From: Daphnia carinata
Taxonomy: Eukaryota; Arthropoda; Branchiopoda; Diplostraca; Daphniidae
DNA length: 50,181 nucleotides
NCBI RefSeq assembly: GCF_022539665.2
Contig: NW_026712490.1
Location: 1 to 50,181 of the forward strand
Direction of reading: 5' to 3'
This document shows, piece by piece, positions 30,314-42,300 of this stretch. How positions within the stretch are numbered: the first letter of the stretch is position 1; each line of letters opens with the position of its first letter. The notes under the pieces were generated by a model. The model was given only the letters and a program-made list of their open reading frames with translations. It made no database searches and was not told the DNA's origin. Made by a program: the position numbers and the translations under genes.

Positions 30314-33300
30314 TTACGATGGATAAGCGGGGCGAGTGGCATTATCCATCTCCGCAGCAAAACTATTACCGTCGCGCAATCGGTGACCCCGTCCTCCTAT
30401 AACAGCGTTACATTCGTTGCATCTGCTTTCCTCCATAGCTCCTCCACACTCTCCGATGGCATAAATATGGCCGTTGGGACATTTAAACCAATGTCCTTGT
30501 GACATTCCCATCGCCGAAACAATTTCTCTGCGCTCCTTGTCGCTAATTCCAAGACCAGTTTTCAGTTTGGCTCCCAATTTTTCCAAAGCAGACTCTATCT
30601 CAATTTTTCCGCCATCTTCCAGCACTCGAACGTTGTTCATTAGAAATTTTTGTATGACTTGGTTTTCGGATGATGTTACCCCAACAGTTGGAAAGAGTGT
30701 AGAGCTTTTCAGAACAAAATAAGCTTGAACATATTCCAATCGCTCCAATTCACGTTCGACAGTTCGATGTTCTTCTACGGAAATCCGGGATCTCTCAAAC
30801 AGAGAAAGTAGCAATTTCTGAATGAGAGCGTGCAATTCATCACGTAATTCCGGGGCCATGTATATCGACTGGGTTGTCGTTGGCGCAGGAGTAGACACTA
30901 ATGGTCTACGGGAGTCGTGCGGGTTATTAACCTTCACAACCATTTTTGCCATCATTTCCAGCACTCTCTCGATAACACTCAGATTGACTTCGATTCGAAA
31001 ACGTATGTCGGACCCAATCGACGGCTTGACTTTCTTTCCGTTGCCTTTCATCTTTGGTCTTAACTGTGCCCAAATATCCCAGAAACTTTCATAAACAAAC
31101 ATGACGATCGGACTGTTAAGCGGCTGGCACTTTTTGAGAAGACTTCGGCAATTCTCCATTAGGGCGGCAGCCCTTTCGAAGAACAAATGGGGGTTGCCTT
31201 TCAACAGCACAATTTTCTTTTTCGCTTTTGATATATCATCGAAGGTGCTTTTGATGATATTGCCATAGCGCATGCAGATTCGAATGGTCGTTTTACAACG
31301 CGGACAGCGCTTTGGCTGGATTTGACCGTCACCGTCGGTTGCCATCCAATGATCCATTCCTTCTACTTCGATGCAATGTTGGCAGTCTGGCAAGAAAATA
31401 AATCTAAATGGAATACAAGCAATCAATATGCAATCGGCTTGGAACACATCGGTACTGAGATATAATTTACCTTGCATCGTCGTTTTCTTCATTACCAAGT
31501 AAAATGAAATCTGTCAGTTGATCTTTATCGCAAACGCGGCACAGCCGAGGACAAATTTCACCGCATAATCCTATGCAGGAATGACCGCACGGCAACGTCT
31601 TATTGCAAGGTTCATCACATCTAGTGCGATCACACTGCTCCCCACATTTCTTTCCACACGTTTGATGCTGACACTTCCATTCGCATGGCTCCTACAATTA
31701 AGGGTAATGTTGCAAAAACATCCATCATAGAACCGAGAAAAAAAGAACACCATGAATACCTGACATGCGCTACAAGGTTCGCTATACGTATGTCGACATC
31801 TGCTATGCGAGCATGAATATTCACATATCTTTCTACACGGTGGGCAAGTAAGACTGCAGTTGACGTCACAGATGTGTCCGCAGACGAGAGAACGGCCGCA
31901 CTTGTCATCATACGCGCGATGAACTCTTCCATTGAAACATCCGCCACAAGTGCCCTTACAGCGATGCATCCAACCAAGCGTGGCATTACACGGTTTCGAG
32001 CAGGTTCTCAGATGCGACTGCATTTGGATTTCGGTCGGGATTCCGTCAACTAAAAGCAACAAATCGAATGCTGAATAAGCACGTAGAAGCAACACAACGG
32101 AGTTTACCTGCATGAAAGCTTTTGCAATCCAAAGTGACGTAGTGACCGCATATATTCAATCGCGAGGTTGTTACCGGTTCGTTGCAGTCGGCTTGATTGC
32201 ACGGTTCGCAACATTTTTTCTTGCATGCATGACCGCAAGGCAACGTCAAATTACACATTTCTTTGCAAAGAAGCCGAGTTGGTACAGTGGAACATTCTAA
32301 TTGCGCTTTATGTCCGCATTCCGGGATAACCTTTGTCATCATTTTCCTGTGCGATTTATTTACAAAAGAACATTACTTGAGTTTGAAACCTTAATGCTAC
32401 ATTCAACTTACGGGCAAAATATATCTTCGTCGTTGCGATAACACTCGGTAAAAATTGAATGCCCACACGGCAAAGTTCGTTTCCATTTCTCGTTGCAAGG
32501 GGCACAGTCCTCAAAGCACTTCTTGCCGCACTTACGATTCATTTTGCAGCCTTGTTTCGTCTTCCCGCATTGTTTCTTACATTGGTATTCCTGGTGGTCT
32601 GGATCCTTACGAGTGTGGCATCTCAAGGTGCAACTATGACCACATTCGAGCCGTACGTTGCAAGGGAGGGGACAAACCGCTTGATACGGGTCTTTCCCGC
32701 AATGAAGGGCCACACGATGCCCACACACAGGTAACGGACATTCTTCTTTTAGGATACGACATCTAACCATCATAGGATCCACATAACACTCCACAACCGC
32801 CGAATGACCGCATTTAAGCTGCATTACCATTCTGACCGAACAGCATCCGCACGGTTCAAAGCAGCGCTTCTTGCATGGGTGGCCATCCATACACAATGTT
32901 TTTTCACACGGCTTCTTACATTTATAGCCATCAGTCGATTTGCTGCATTCAATTTCAATTGCGTGTTCACACTCTGTCAGAGTTTTCATGACTCTTACGT
33001 TGCAATTGACGTTTCCTAAAGGCTCGCTACATTCTACTTCCCCCTGAAATTCGAAAGGAACACATGTGACAACCAAAAAACAATACCATAAACAGATGTT
33101 TCACCTCGTGGCCGCATGGAAAAGTTTTCGTCATTTTGACGTGACATTTGCCGCAATCTTCGAAGCACATCTTCGTACATGGGTGATGATCAGAACATTG
33201 ACGTTGACAAGGCTCTTGACACTTCACGTTTTCATGGGAGCTCCTTTTGTGGCAAGAAAGAGGGCATATATGGCCACAATCGAGAGTCATTCCACAAGGT

Positions 33301-36300
33301 TCGGGACATACAGCTTCGGAAACAGACGCTCCACACAATAAATCAACTCCATGGCCACAAGCTGGTAGAATCTACAAACGTTTCCATTATTGCAGAATAG
33401 ATGATCTATCAACAATCGATTAATACAACTTACCTTCCAAACAGGTGTCTGGCAAAATTCTTTGGCTGGGTCTTTATGGCACAATACGATTTGTTCATGT
33501 GTGCAGGGAAGTTTTTTTGTCAGTCGCACCACACAAGGATTGCAATCTGCGAAACATTTCTTTGGGCATGGATGTCCGACAGGGCAAAAACGGGTGCAGT
33601 TTTCTTTGCACTTGAACTGGGTGTGACCCCGATTATTAACATGACAAATCCTGGGACAAACATGTCCACAGCCCATAGTTACAGCACAATTCTCCATGCA
33701 TCCACCTGCTGGTGGAAAATCTGCCACTTTACGCGCCTAAAAAAAAAAATTTAGCAATACAAATTTAGACGGAATCAGTGTGTAACTTACTTTTGTTATA
33801 ACGTCGTGAATGCCGCATTGCATATCGAAGTCCGGTCCTAGTTGCCCATCTGTTTCAAGCATTTTGCTAATACCATTCCACAATTTGCTCTTCCCTTGCA
33901 AATTTTGCATATTGCCAATCATATAGAATCCCTGTTTAGCCCTTGACAGTGCCACACAAATTCGATTCTCGATGCGAATAAATCCTATGTTTTCATCCTC
34001 ATTGCTCCTCACAAGAGAAAGGATGATGATGTCATTCTCTTCACCTTGGAAGTTATCCACTACAGAAATGCGAACAGACTGAGCAGCTGGTTGTTCTCGG
34101 CGTATCTTGAAAAAATGAAGAAGTTGGCCGGAATACGGAGTGAGGATTGTAATTTGCTTGGGCGCATATCCCTGCATAATGCGATGTCGAGCCAGAGCCA
34201 GGGAAAGCTGCGCTTCATACGTATTCAAATGACTTTTGCCTTCATGATCTCCTATTTCTTGCTCGGAATGTGTCAGGAAAAAAATATTTGACGCCAAGCC
34301 TCGTATAGCGGGATAATTCAAAACTGAAGAATGATTTTCCAACGTCGGGTAAATAGCAGGGACAATTAAACGAGCTATTTCGGGACGCATACGATGTTGA
34401 ACGCCCAAAATGCAAGGCTCCATCCCATTCTTGATCAGCCTTTCAAACAGCGAAACGTCTAGAAAGAAATCTTTGGCTAGACGATGGACCGTGACCGGCG
34501 GTCTCAGTTGCTGATGGTCTCCTGTGAATTGTGGAAAAATAAGTCCGTGATGAATACACAATGCAACCTGACTCAATATACGCGTTTTACCAATGAGAAC
34601 TAATTGCTGACAAGACGATGACAATGCGCAAACTACATGGGCTTCCAAAACTTCCGCTGCTTCTTCGACAACAACTGGAGAGAAAAATAAGATCATGCGG
34701 GGATGTGAATGGATTGATACACGAATAAGCCGTTTAACCTATTTTTGGTTTGAGATGGTTTAGGAGAGCCCTCTGTTTAGCTGCTCCTGTTGTAGTCAAT
34801 CCTACAATATTTGCGTTTTGGCAGATCTCAGCCGATTCCAGAGTTCGAACGTCTTTTAATCGTGTTGCATGTTTCACATAGCTGTCTTCAAGTTTGGTAA
34901 TTCGCTTGTCTTGAATGTCCAGAGCTTTGACTTTCCAGGAACTGTACATCATCCAACGAATATGCAACGGGATTCGCATTATATCGTTCGTGTACCACTC
35001 ATCGAGTTGCTTCTCTTTTAGCGTAGAAACCGTCTGAAGCACCTGGCGCAGAAGTAAAATTCTGTTCTGCAATTCTCGAATATGAAATTCATACCAAGCT
35101 ACATCTTCTCCTTCCGCAGTTTCCAAAGATTTTCTGTACTCCTTAATCAATGTTTCGTCTTCACTGAACTTGTAGCTGAACTTCACAAACACTTTTTTAA
35201 GGGCATCATCTTCTGGCTCAGAATGTCTATGGACTGCCTGCGCTTTTACAGACGCCAAGTGGTCGTCGTCTTCTACTTTACGATTAGCTAGAAGGAGAAC
35301 AATCGGGAAAAGTTAGAGATTTTGCATTCGTACTTTACGAATTATTATAATTGGTTTACTTTGGATTTCTTCAATGAGTTCCTTATCCCACTGATCGTCT
35401 GCTGTTTCGTTTTCCTCCGTTGGTGAAACTACAGGCAAATTCTTTGTAGCATGATGCTTTTCAGAACTATTTTTACTAAAACAGTTGAAAAGCTGTTGAA
35501 GGTCTTCGTTCCTGTAAATTCCGAGCCAACATCCCAAAGCGGTCCAATCTCTGTTGCCGGATCTCTCCATTGAATGCTTTAAAGCCTCGAATGCCCTATG
35601 CAGAGATTTTGGAATGATTTTCATGTACAGCAGTGAATCTTCGTGAATCAGTCCACGTGAATGCATCACCATCATAACACCGCGGAGGACATCTCGTTCC
35701 CTGTCAAGCAATACCATTATTAGATCAATATATCTTACATATCTCTTTCTTCTAACTGAAGACAAACGAGGTACTTGTCAATCTCGCGTAGTTGGTCATT
35801 TATTTCGAAAATCCGTTTTCTTGTATCCCCATGTGGATATCGCCCTGGCTGTTTCTTCCAGGCCATTAACGAAAAAGACTCAAGGGCCGCAGATTTGCTT
35901 TGACTACCAATGCGCACTATCTTGTGAGTAAATTTGGATATGCCCTCTAAAAACTGGTCTAGAGCATGGTTGGTGTAGCAAATAACCAAAATAGGCGATG
36001 ATAGTGGACATTGTCCGTTATTCCAGTGCTGTTTGTTTTTTAGTAAAGTTTGGACGATTCTCAGACCTAAATACGTCTTCCCAGTTCCTGGTGGTCCCTG
36101 AATCACAGAAATTTTTTGCGTCAACGCTGCGTACAATGCAGTACACTGACTAGGATCCAGTCCCAGCTCATTCGCATTAGGACGCAAGCTTGGTTCGAGA
36201 ATGGGAACTTCTTGCGCACGGAGTTTGCCTGCTTGCTCATCTGAAAATCGTAAAAACAATAAATAAAATGGTAAACGGCATTGTTTTGAAATAGGGAAAT

Positions 36301-37819
36301 GAATTTTTTCGATTTACTAGAGGAACCATCATCATCATCATCACTAATCTCGGCCACTTGTGAATTGCCTCCTTTACCATCACAGATAACGCACGAGGTT
36401 GCCGGTCGTGAGCACGCACGTAGCCACGCAAATACGCACACACGACATGCGCACCCACCACGGCGTACGCATGAACTCACACACCTCAAATCATAGAGAG
36501 CCTGTAACGACACCATTAAGTTTAATCGACACCAATATTCAAATTAAACAGACAAATATCTTTTTTATTATTTTGAAGTTATTCTTACATTCTTTGCATT
36601 GAGGTAATCAGGGACTACTGGTGAAGTATTTCGGCCGAGTATGTAGTCTTCCAACGGAAAATTAGTAGGACTGATCCGTTGTAAAGCTGTTAGGATGCTT
36701 CGGTATGATTCGAAGAACACTGTTGATTCCGCCATGACAAACTTCTGCTTTTTGAGAGCTGCCGATAAAGTACCGCCTTCAAATTTGACTTTTATTTTGC
36801 CTTCTTCCAAAAGTTTCGGGTTCCGGTCCAAAACCGTGAACAAGTGGAATGACTTAAAATTATCTGAGGACAGACAAAGGAGCGATCCGTAAAGAAATCG
36901 TTTGCTGTTCTCCCAGACGATTCTCCTTAATCCGGCGTTAGAGAATTGAATCGTATAACATTCTTCGTGCATATGGTATTCCAGAATTCGAACTTCATAG
37001 TAAAGACGAATGTTGTCCGGATTTCGTATCCGTGAATATTTCTTATCCGTCTGGCTTTTGTACGCCAGTAATCCAACGCGTAATGGATTAAAGAAATCCT
37101 CGCGTAATAGGCGGAATTGAATGTCCAGATAGGTCGCAATGTTTGGATACTTGCCCTTGACAATATTCGGACGGAGAAAAGGTTCAAAATCCATGCAGAC
37201 ATCCTCCCAATTGGGCATTACATTCAGCGTCCGGAAATCATTGGGCGGGTCCTGTAGAATCAATTCTTCCAGATACTTTTCCCTGCGAGTGCGACGTTCG
37301 TCTTTGTTCACTACAACAGGGATGTGTTGACTCCATGCCGTCTACGTAAAACAATCACATTAAGCAAAATAATGCGAGCGAAGTATCTCCATTTTTCATG
37401 CAGAATCCTCCAAGGGCGACTATAATAATTTCCAAATAGTCGACATTGCTCAAATTTTCTTGAAGTTGGAGAGCTAAATCATTTTCGGGATCGCCGAGAC
37501 AACGTATCACTTCCGATGGTTGTGCATTGTCCCTTGCCAACTTCATGATGTATTCAAAATCCAAAGTTCGATGACTGCCTTGCTTTTGATGTGGCATTGA
37601 GTTTGGTACATGAAATCCTCGCCCTCGATATCCTTTTTGGTATTGGTAGACTGTAGGAGATGCCCTTCTCCATGATTCAGTTATTGGCGATTCGCTATTT
37701 TTGGGGATTGCACCCAGCGATAAGCGGCCACTGCCCACTTGTTTACGAAGTGTAGTCTCTCCTCGAGGTGCTCGATATGCCATTGCACCACGCCCTCCTC
37801 CTCTCGACTGATTTTCCAT
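30314..37819 (-). CDS. ZNFX1: ZNFX1-like RNA helicase with NFX1-type zinc fingers
   Basis: Spliced gene of about 2100 residues (human ZNFX1 is 1918). Exons, minus strand: 37819-about 37370 (end unresolved), 37341-36589, a short one at about 36501-36484 (ALYDLR), 36240-35739, 35700-35361, 35287-34739, 34674-34591, 34522-33791, 33736-33434, 33371-33105, 33043-32412, 32346-32108, 32049-31760, 31691-31471 and 31403-30314. The SF1 helicase shows GPPGTGKT, NHALDQ, VVVEEAAEV (EEAA in motif II, as I recall for ZNFX1), GDHQQLRP, FQGEENDIIILSLVRSN and CVALSRAK. A long series of NFX1-type C/H repeats (CGH.C...CH, CP.PC) follows, then an RZ-type finger (GHWFKCPNGHIYAIGECGG, ending CNECN). Family role: RNA helicase in antiviral sensing in mammals and in small-RNA inheritance in nematodes. 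No lesion is seen. Acceptor CAG at 37828-37830 implies a 5' UTR intron. Confidence 0.92.
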
Positions 37820-37830
37820 TTTCTAACCTG

Positions 37831-38535
37831 GATGAAAATGAAATTAACATATCAATAAATATACCAAGAACTGTTAGTGTAGGGTAAATAGTGTAAAATT
37901 TGTATACACAAAGATAAAAGAACGGCGTACATACTAACAAAATATATCACCGCCGACAACTGACCCTTCTCTTTTAACTACGTTCTGCAGAACTAAGTGT
38001 TGCTTAACAATGTGCGGACAACAACTTGATAAAGTTAATTTTCAGAAAACCCTACGGATATCATTCAATAACGACAGGCTTCAATGCACTCCTTTTACCT
38101 TCGGATGCACGTAGAAGATGAAAATGTAAACGTTCATCAACAAAACAATATGAACAAATCAATTATCCTCAGGAACATAGAGGCAGATGAATATCCGAAT
38201 GAAATTTTGTAAGGTACTGTACAACCAAAAACTACAATTGATAGCGTCTTCCTGAAACTGTTTGACACCCGATGCCACCTTTTATAACAATAAAAAAAAA
38301 ATCACACGTCCATGAAACGATCTTAGCCTTGAGCACTACCTGGTAACTTGAAAAGGTTAAGAAAGGACTGCAAAAACCACACTCGTATAACAAACGCGAG
38401 AGAGACGAAATCTAACTGCACACTGTAATAACAGATGGACGATGCCCCAACGCCATGTTATCCCTAAAGGTTTTACGTTGAAACCTTACTTTTTTCTACT
38501 ACGAATTGTTTGAAGAACAAAACAAAGCCAAGTAC
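37831..38535. other. ZNFX1 upstream region
   Basis: No coding feature is seen. The CAG acceptor at 37828-37830 on the minus strand suggests that this is the 5' UTR intron or promoter of ZNFX1. The gypsy element is inserted at its far end. Confidence 0.45.
38532..38535. repeat. Target duplication of gypsy element (left)
   Basis: GTAC, repeated at 45778-45781; a 4-bp duplication typical of Ty3/gypsy elements. Confidence 0.85.
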
Positions 38536-38870
38536 TGTTACGGATGTAGCCGACGCGGGACCCAAAAACCAGGACAGCGAGACAGGTAGCCGCGTAGACG
38601 TTAGGACAGATGGGTAATTCCAAAGCTCAGGCAAGACGAAGTATATTTGTCAGGGCAACACTTTCACAAGTTCAACACAATTACACACACAAGTACGCGA
38701 AGGGAAGCCAGCGGTAGCGCAAAGCTCCTTCTTTCAACCACACAGTAGACGGCGAGGTTCCAGACTGCCCTCCGTGACTGGGAGCAGACGACCCGTCGCC
38801 TACTTACCGGTTGGCCATCTATTGAGGGGGTATTTGACAGGACACTGTTATGAGATATGAAACTGTAACA
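38536..38870 (-). repeat. Gypsy 3' LTR
   Basis: 335 bp. Read on the minus strand it starts TGTTACAG and ends CCGTAACA. It appears identical to 45443-45777. Confidence 0.95.
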
Positions 38871-38884
38871 TTCGGCCCTTCCTG
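38871..38884 (-). other. Polypurine tract candidate
   Basis: On the minus strand AGGAAGGGCCGAA directly precedes the 3' LTR, the expected place for plus-strand priming. It is interrupted by two C, so only a fair match. Confidence 0.45.
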
Positions 38885-39327
38885 ACTCGAAGTTACACAC
38901 GAACAATACAAATAAAACACAGAGGGTTTTCTGGAACTTCGAAATGTCCCTCACAGAAAAGAAGACAAACGACGAACAAAAAAAAAAGAAACACTATCGA
39001 CTACTCGAGAAGAGAAAAGAGAAAAAAAAAGGTACGAGAAAATGAAAAAAAAAAAAATAATAATAAATTCTCCCTAAGGCTCACGGCTCTTCACACGCAC
39101 CCAAATGACGGCGATTTACCAAAGCAAAAAACAATTAACAAATAACACCCGCATCAAAAAGAAGAATGAGAAGAAAAATGAGAAAACAAACGACGACTTA
39201 TCAAAACAAAAGAAAACAAAACATCAAATGACATCATCCCTCCCCCCCCCAAAAAAAAGAAAAAAACACCGTACAAAACCAATAACTCTCCCAAAAAACA
39301 AGATAGAGAAGGAAGAGCGTGTACGTG

Positions 39328-42300
39328 TTATGTTTGGTAGTCGTTCATCCATGCAGGTCTTTTTGTCCGTCTCCCAGCTCTTGTAGTTGTTGTTGGCACG
39401 TTTCCTTGTGGAGGCTCTTCCGACTCGGACGAAGATGAGTCGCTCGAAGAAGGCGAAGATGAAGATGAAGATGAGGACTCGTTGATTGCCACATCTTCCG
39501 AAGCGTCCCACTCCACATCCGACCGACCATGGAAGCGACGAATCTGGCAGACGTGGACGTTAAAACGCCTGTACGATGACTTCTTCCGTTGCGCGGGCAG
39601 ATCTTCGACTAGGTAGGTTGTTTGTGACAGCTTCCGCACCACCTGGAACGGCCCCACAAATTTAGGAAGAAATTTCTTGGTGGAATTTTTCTTTCTTGGC
39701 TTCCGTCGAACTAGGACAAGGTCACCTTGAAGAAACTCGGGTTCCGGCCTCCGAACTCGATCCGTTCTTTCCTTACTTTTTCTTTGTTTTTCCACGATGC
39801 GCAAACGAGCTGACGACCTCCATTCCGAAACGCGTGACAAAAAAGTGGCATGTGGTTCTTCTTCGTTCTTTGGCCATGGAAAAAGATTTTCTATGGCTAG
39901 GACAGGTGGACGACCATTCACTAGTTCAAACGGCGTTACCTCGGTTGTGGCTTGGCGGGCAGTATTGATAGCATACGTTGCGGCTGCTAAATGTAAGTCC
40001 CAATCCGTATGTTCGGGATTGACAAAGGCGCACAATGCAAGTGTTAGCGTACGATTGACTCTTTCCACTAATCCATTAGTCTCCGGATGCTCTGCAGTGG
40101 CCAAAATGTGTTTAATATGCCAGCGCGTCACCCATTCGGAAAACATCTGGGACGTGAAGGCTGATCCCTGGTCGCTAACAATACGTTGCGGTGTACCGTG
40201 GCGAAAGATAATGTTCGTCTCGAGGAACGACGTAACAAATTTTGTCGACGTGTCAGGTACAGCAGCCACCTCGACCCACTTCGACAAATAGTCTATCGAA
40301 ACAATTATGTGACGATTACCAGCAGCAGTAACCTTAAACGGGCCCAAGTGATCGATTCCGATAAGCTGGAACGGAGAAGACGGTGGTTCGATGGGCTGTA
40401 GTCGACCAACCACCTGACCAATTGCGTGTTTGTGTGTTTGGCAAAAAGAACAAGATTGTACAAAAATTTTTACGCTCCTACCCAGCCGTGGCCACCAAAA
40501 TCGACTTTTAATTTTAAAAAGAGTTCTCTCCACACCCTGATGTCCAGATGAAGGAGAATCATGACATGCTTCCAAGATTTTTCTACGAAGGATAGAGGGA
40601 ATAACGAGTAGCAACTTTCTACCAGAGTGTTTGTTTTTTTTATACAGAATTTTACTACGGATGACAAAAACTTGGGACATTTTACAGGGCGTAAGGGTTT
40701 CTAACGCTACAAATATTTTCCGTAGCTGGCCGTCTTGTTGTTGCAAGAGGGCGAGCTCTTTTGAGGCATAACCCACTTCGGGTTCTTTTACGGTGACTGC
40801 TAGACAACCATCTGGCCGGGAATCAATGCCGTAAGCAGGGTTCCTGGACAGTGTGTCCGCAACAACATTATCAGTACCTTTCACATGCTCAATCGTGAAG
40901 GTAAACTCTTGTAAATCAAGCACCCATCTAGCGAATTTCCCCTTTAAGTCCCTTTTCCCCATCATCCACTTGACGGCTGAACTGTCCGTCTTAACAAAAA
41001 AATGTCTCCCATAAACATACGTGCGCAACTTTTTGAGCGCCCACACCACCGCCAAGCATTCCAACTCATTGGCGTGATATCGTGTTTCGGTGTCCGACAG
41101 CCTTCTACTGATGAAAGTCACAGGTCGATGTCCTTCACCAGTATCTTGCGTCAACACTGCTCCAAGACCAGTTTGACTCGCGTCAGTCTGAATAGTAACT
41201 TCTAGAGCGTCATCGAAATGAGCCAGAACAGGAGCAGTCGTAAGACGCGCTACAATACTGCTCTTTGCGCCTTCGTGACGTTCCGTCCATCGCCAAACAG
41301 CATTCTTTTTGAGGAGAGCGTGCAAAGGGTGAGCCAATGACGCAAAATCAGGGACAAAACGCCGATAGTACGACGCAAGTCCAAGAAAACCTCGTAGTGA
41401 TTTTAAATTCGTAACAGGCATGGAAGTCAAAGCGCGCACTTTCTCGCCTTCCGGATGAATGCCTTCCGCATCAATTACGTGTCCCAGATGGGATACCTTG
41501 GTTGCGCCGAAAACGCATTTGTCAATGTTTAGTGTCAAATTTGCTCGCTCTAGAGCTGTTAACACCAACTCCAGGCGTGTCAAATGCTCGTCAAAAGATC
41601 GACCAAAAACCAAGATATCATCTAAGTAAACTAGGCACATATGCCACTTCAACCCAGCCAAAACTCTATCCATTAAACGTTGAAACGTCGCCGGAGCATT
41701 GCTCAACCCGAACGGTAGACGTGTAAACTGGTAAAGGCCGTCTGGAGTGACAAACGCTGTCTTCTCCCGGTCTTCCAACGCCACAGGCACCTGCCAATAT
41801 CCGCTGGCCAAATCCAAGCAAGAAAAAAATTGCGCACCTGCTAACCTGTCCAAAACATCGTCGATGCGAGGTAACGGATAAACATCACGTTTCGTTACCG
41901 CATTTAGACGTCTAAAATCAATACAAAAACGATAGTCACCAGATTTTGCTTTACGAACTAAAACGACGGGTGAACTCCACGGGCTAAAAGATTCTTCGAC
42001 AACACCGTCCTCTAACATCTCTTCAACCTTTTCCGCAATAATCTGACGCTCGAACGCTGATACCCTATATGGTGCAGATTTCACCGGACAAGCATTCCCC
42101 GTGTCAATATGATGTTCAACTTCAGTGGTTTGCCCAATTTCCCTTTTTGACTTCGGAAAGCATTTTCGTCGACGTTCAAGCATACCCATAAGTTTTCCAC
42201 GTTGACCAGAGTCTAGTCCCTCCCCAATATTAACCTGAGTGATGAATTTGGCTTCATCACCTATTGGAAGAACGGTGGTACAAATTTCAGAATCCCCGTC

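Noticed and set aside
36399-36480. CA-rich stretch as a microsatellite or coding exon
   Set aside because: The ACAC/CGCAC tract is imperfect and lies in a ZNFX1 intron; too degenerate to call.
38664-38954. 96-aa minus-strand ORF in the gypsy LTR, repeated near 45571-45792
   Set aside because: It lies within the LTR and is duplicated simply because the LTRs are identical; no coding support.
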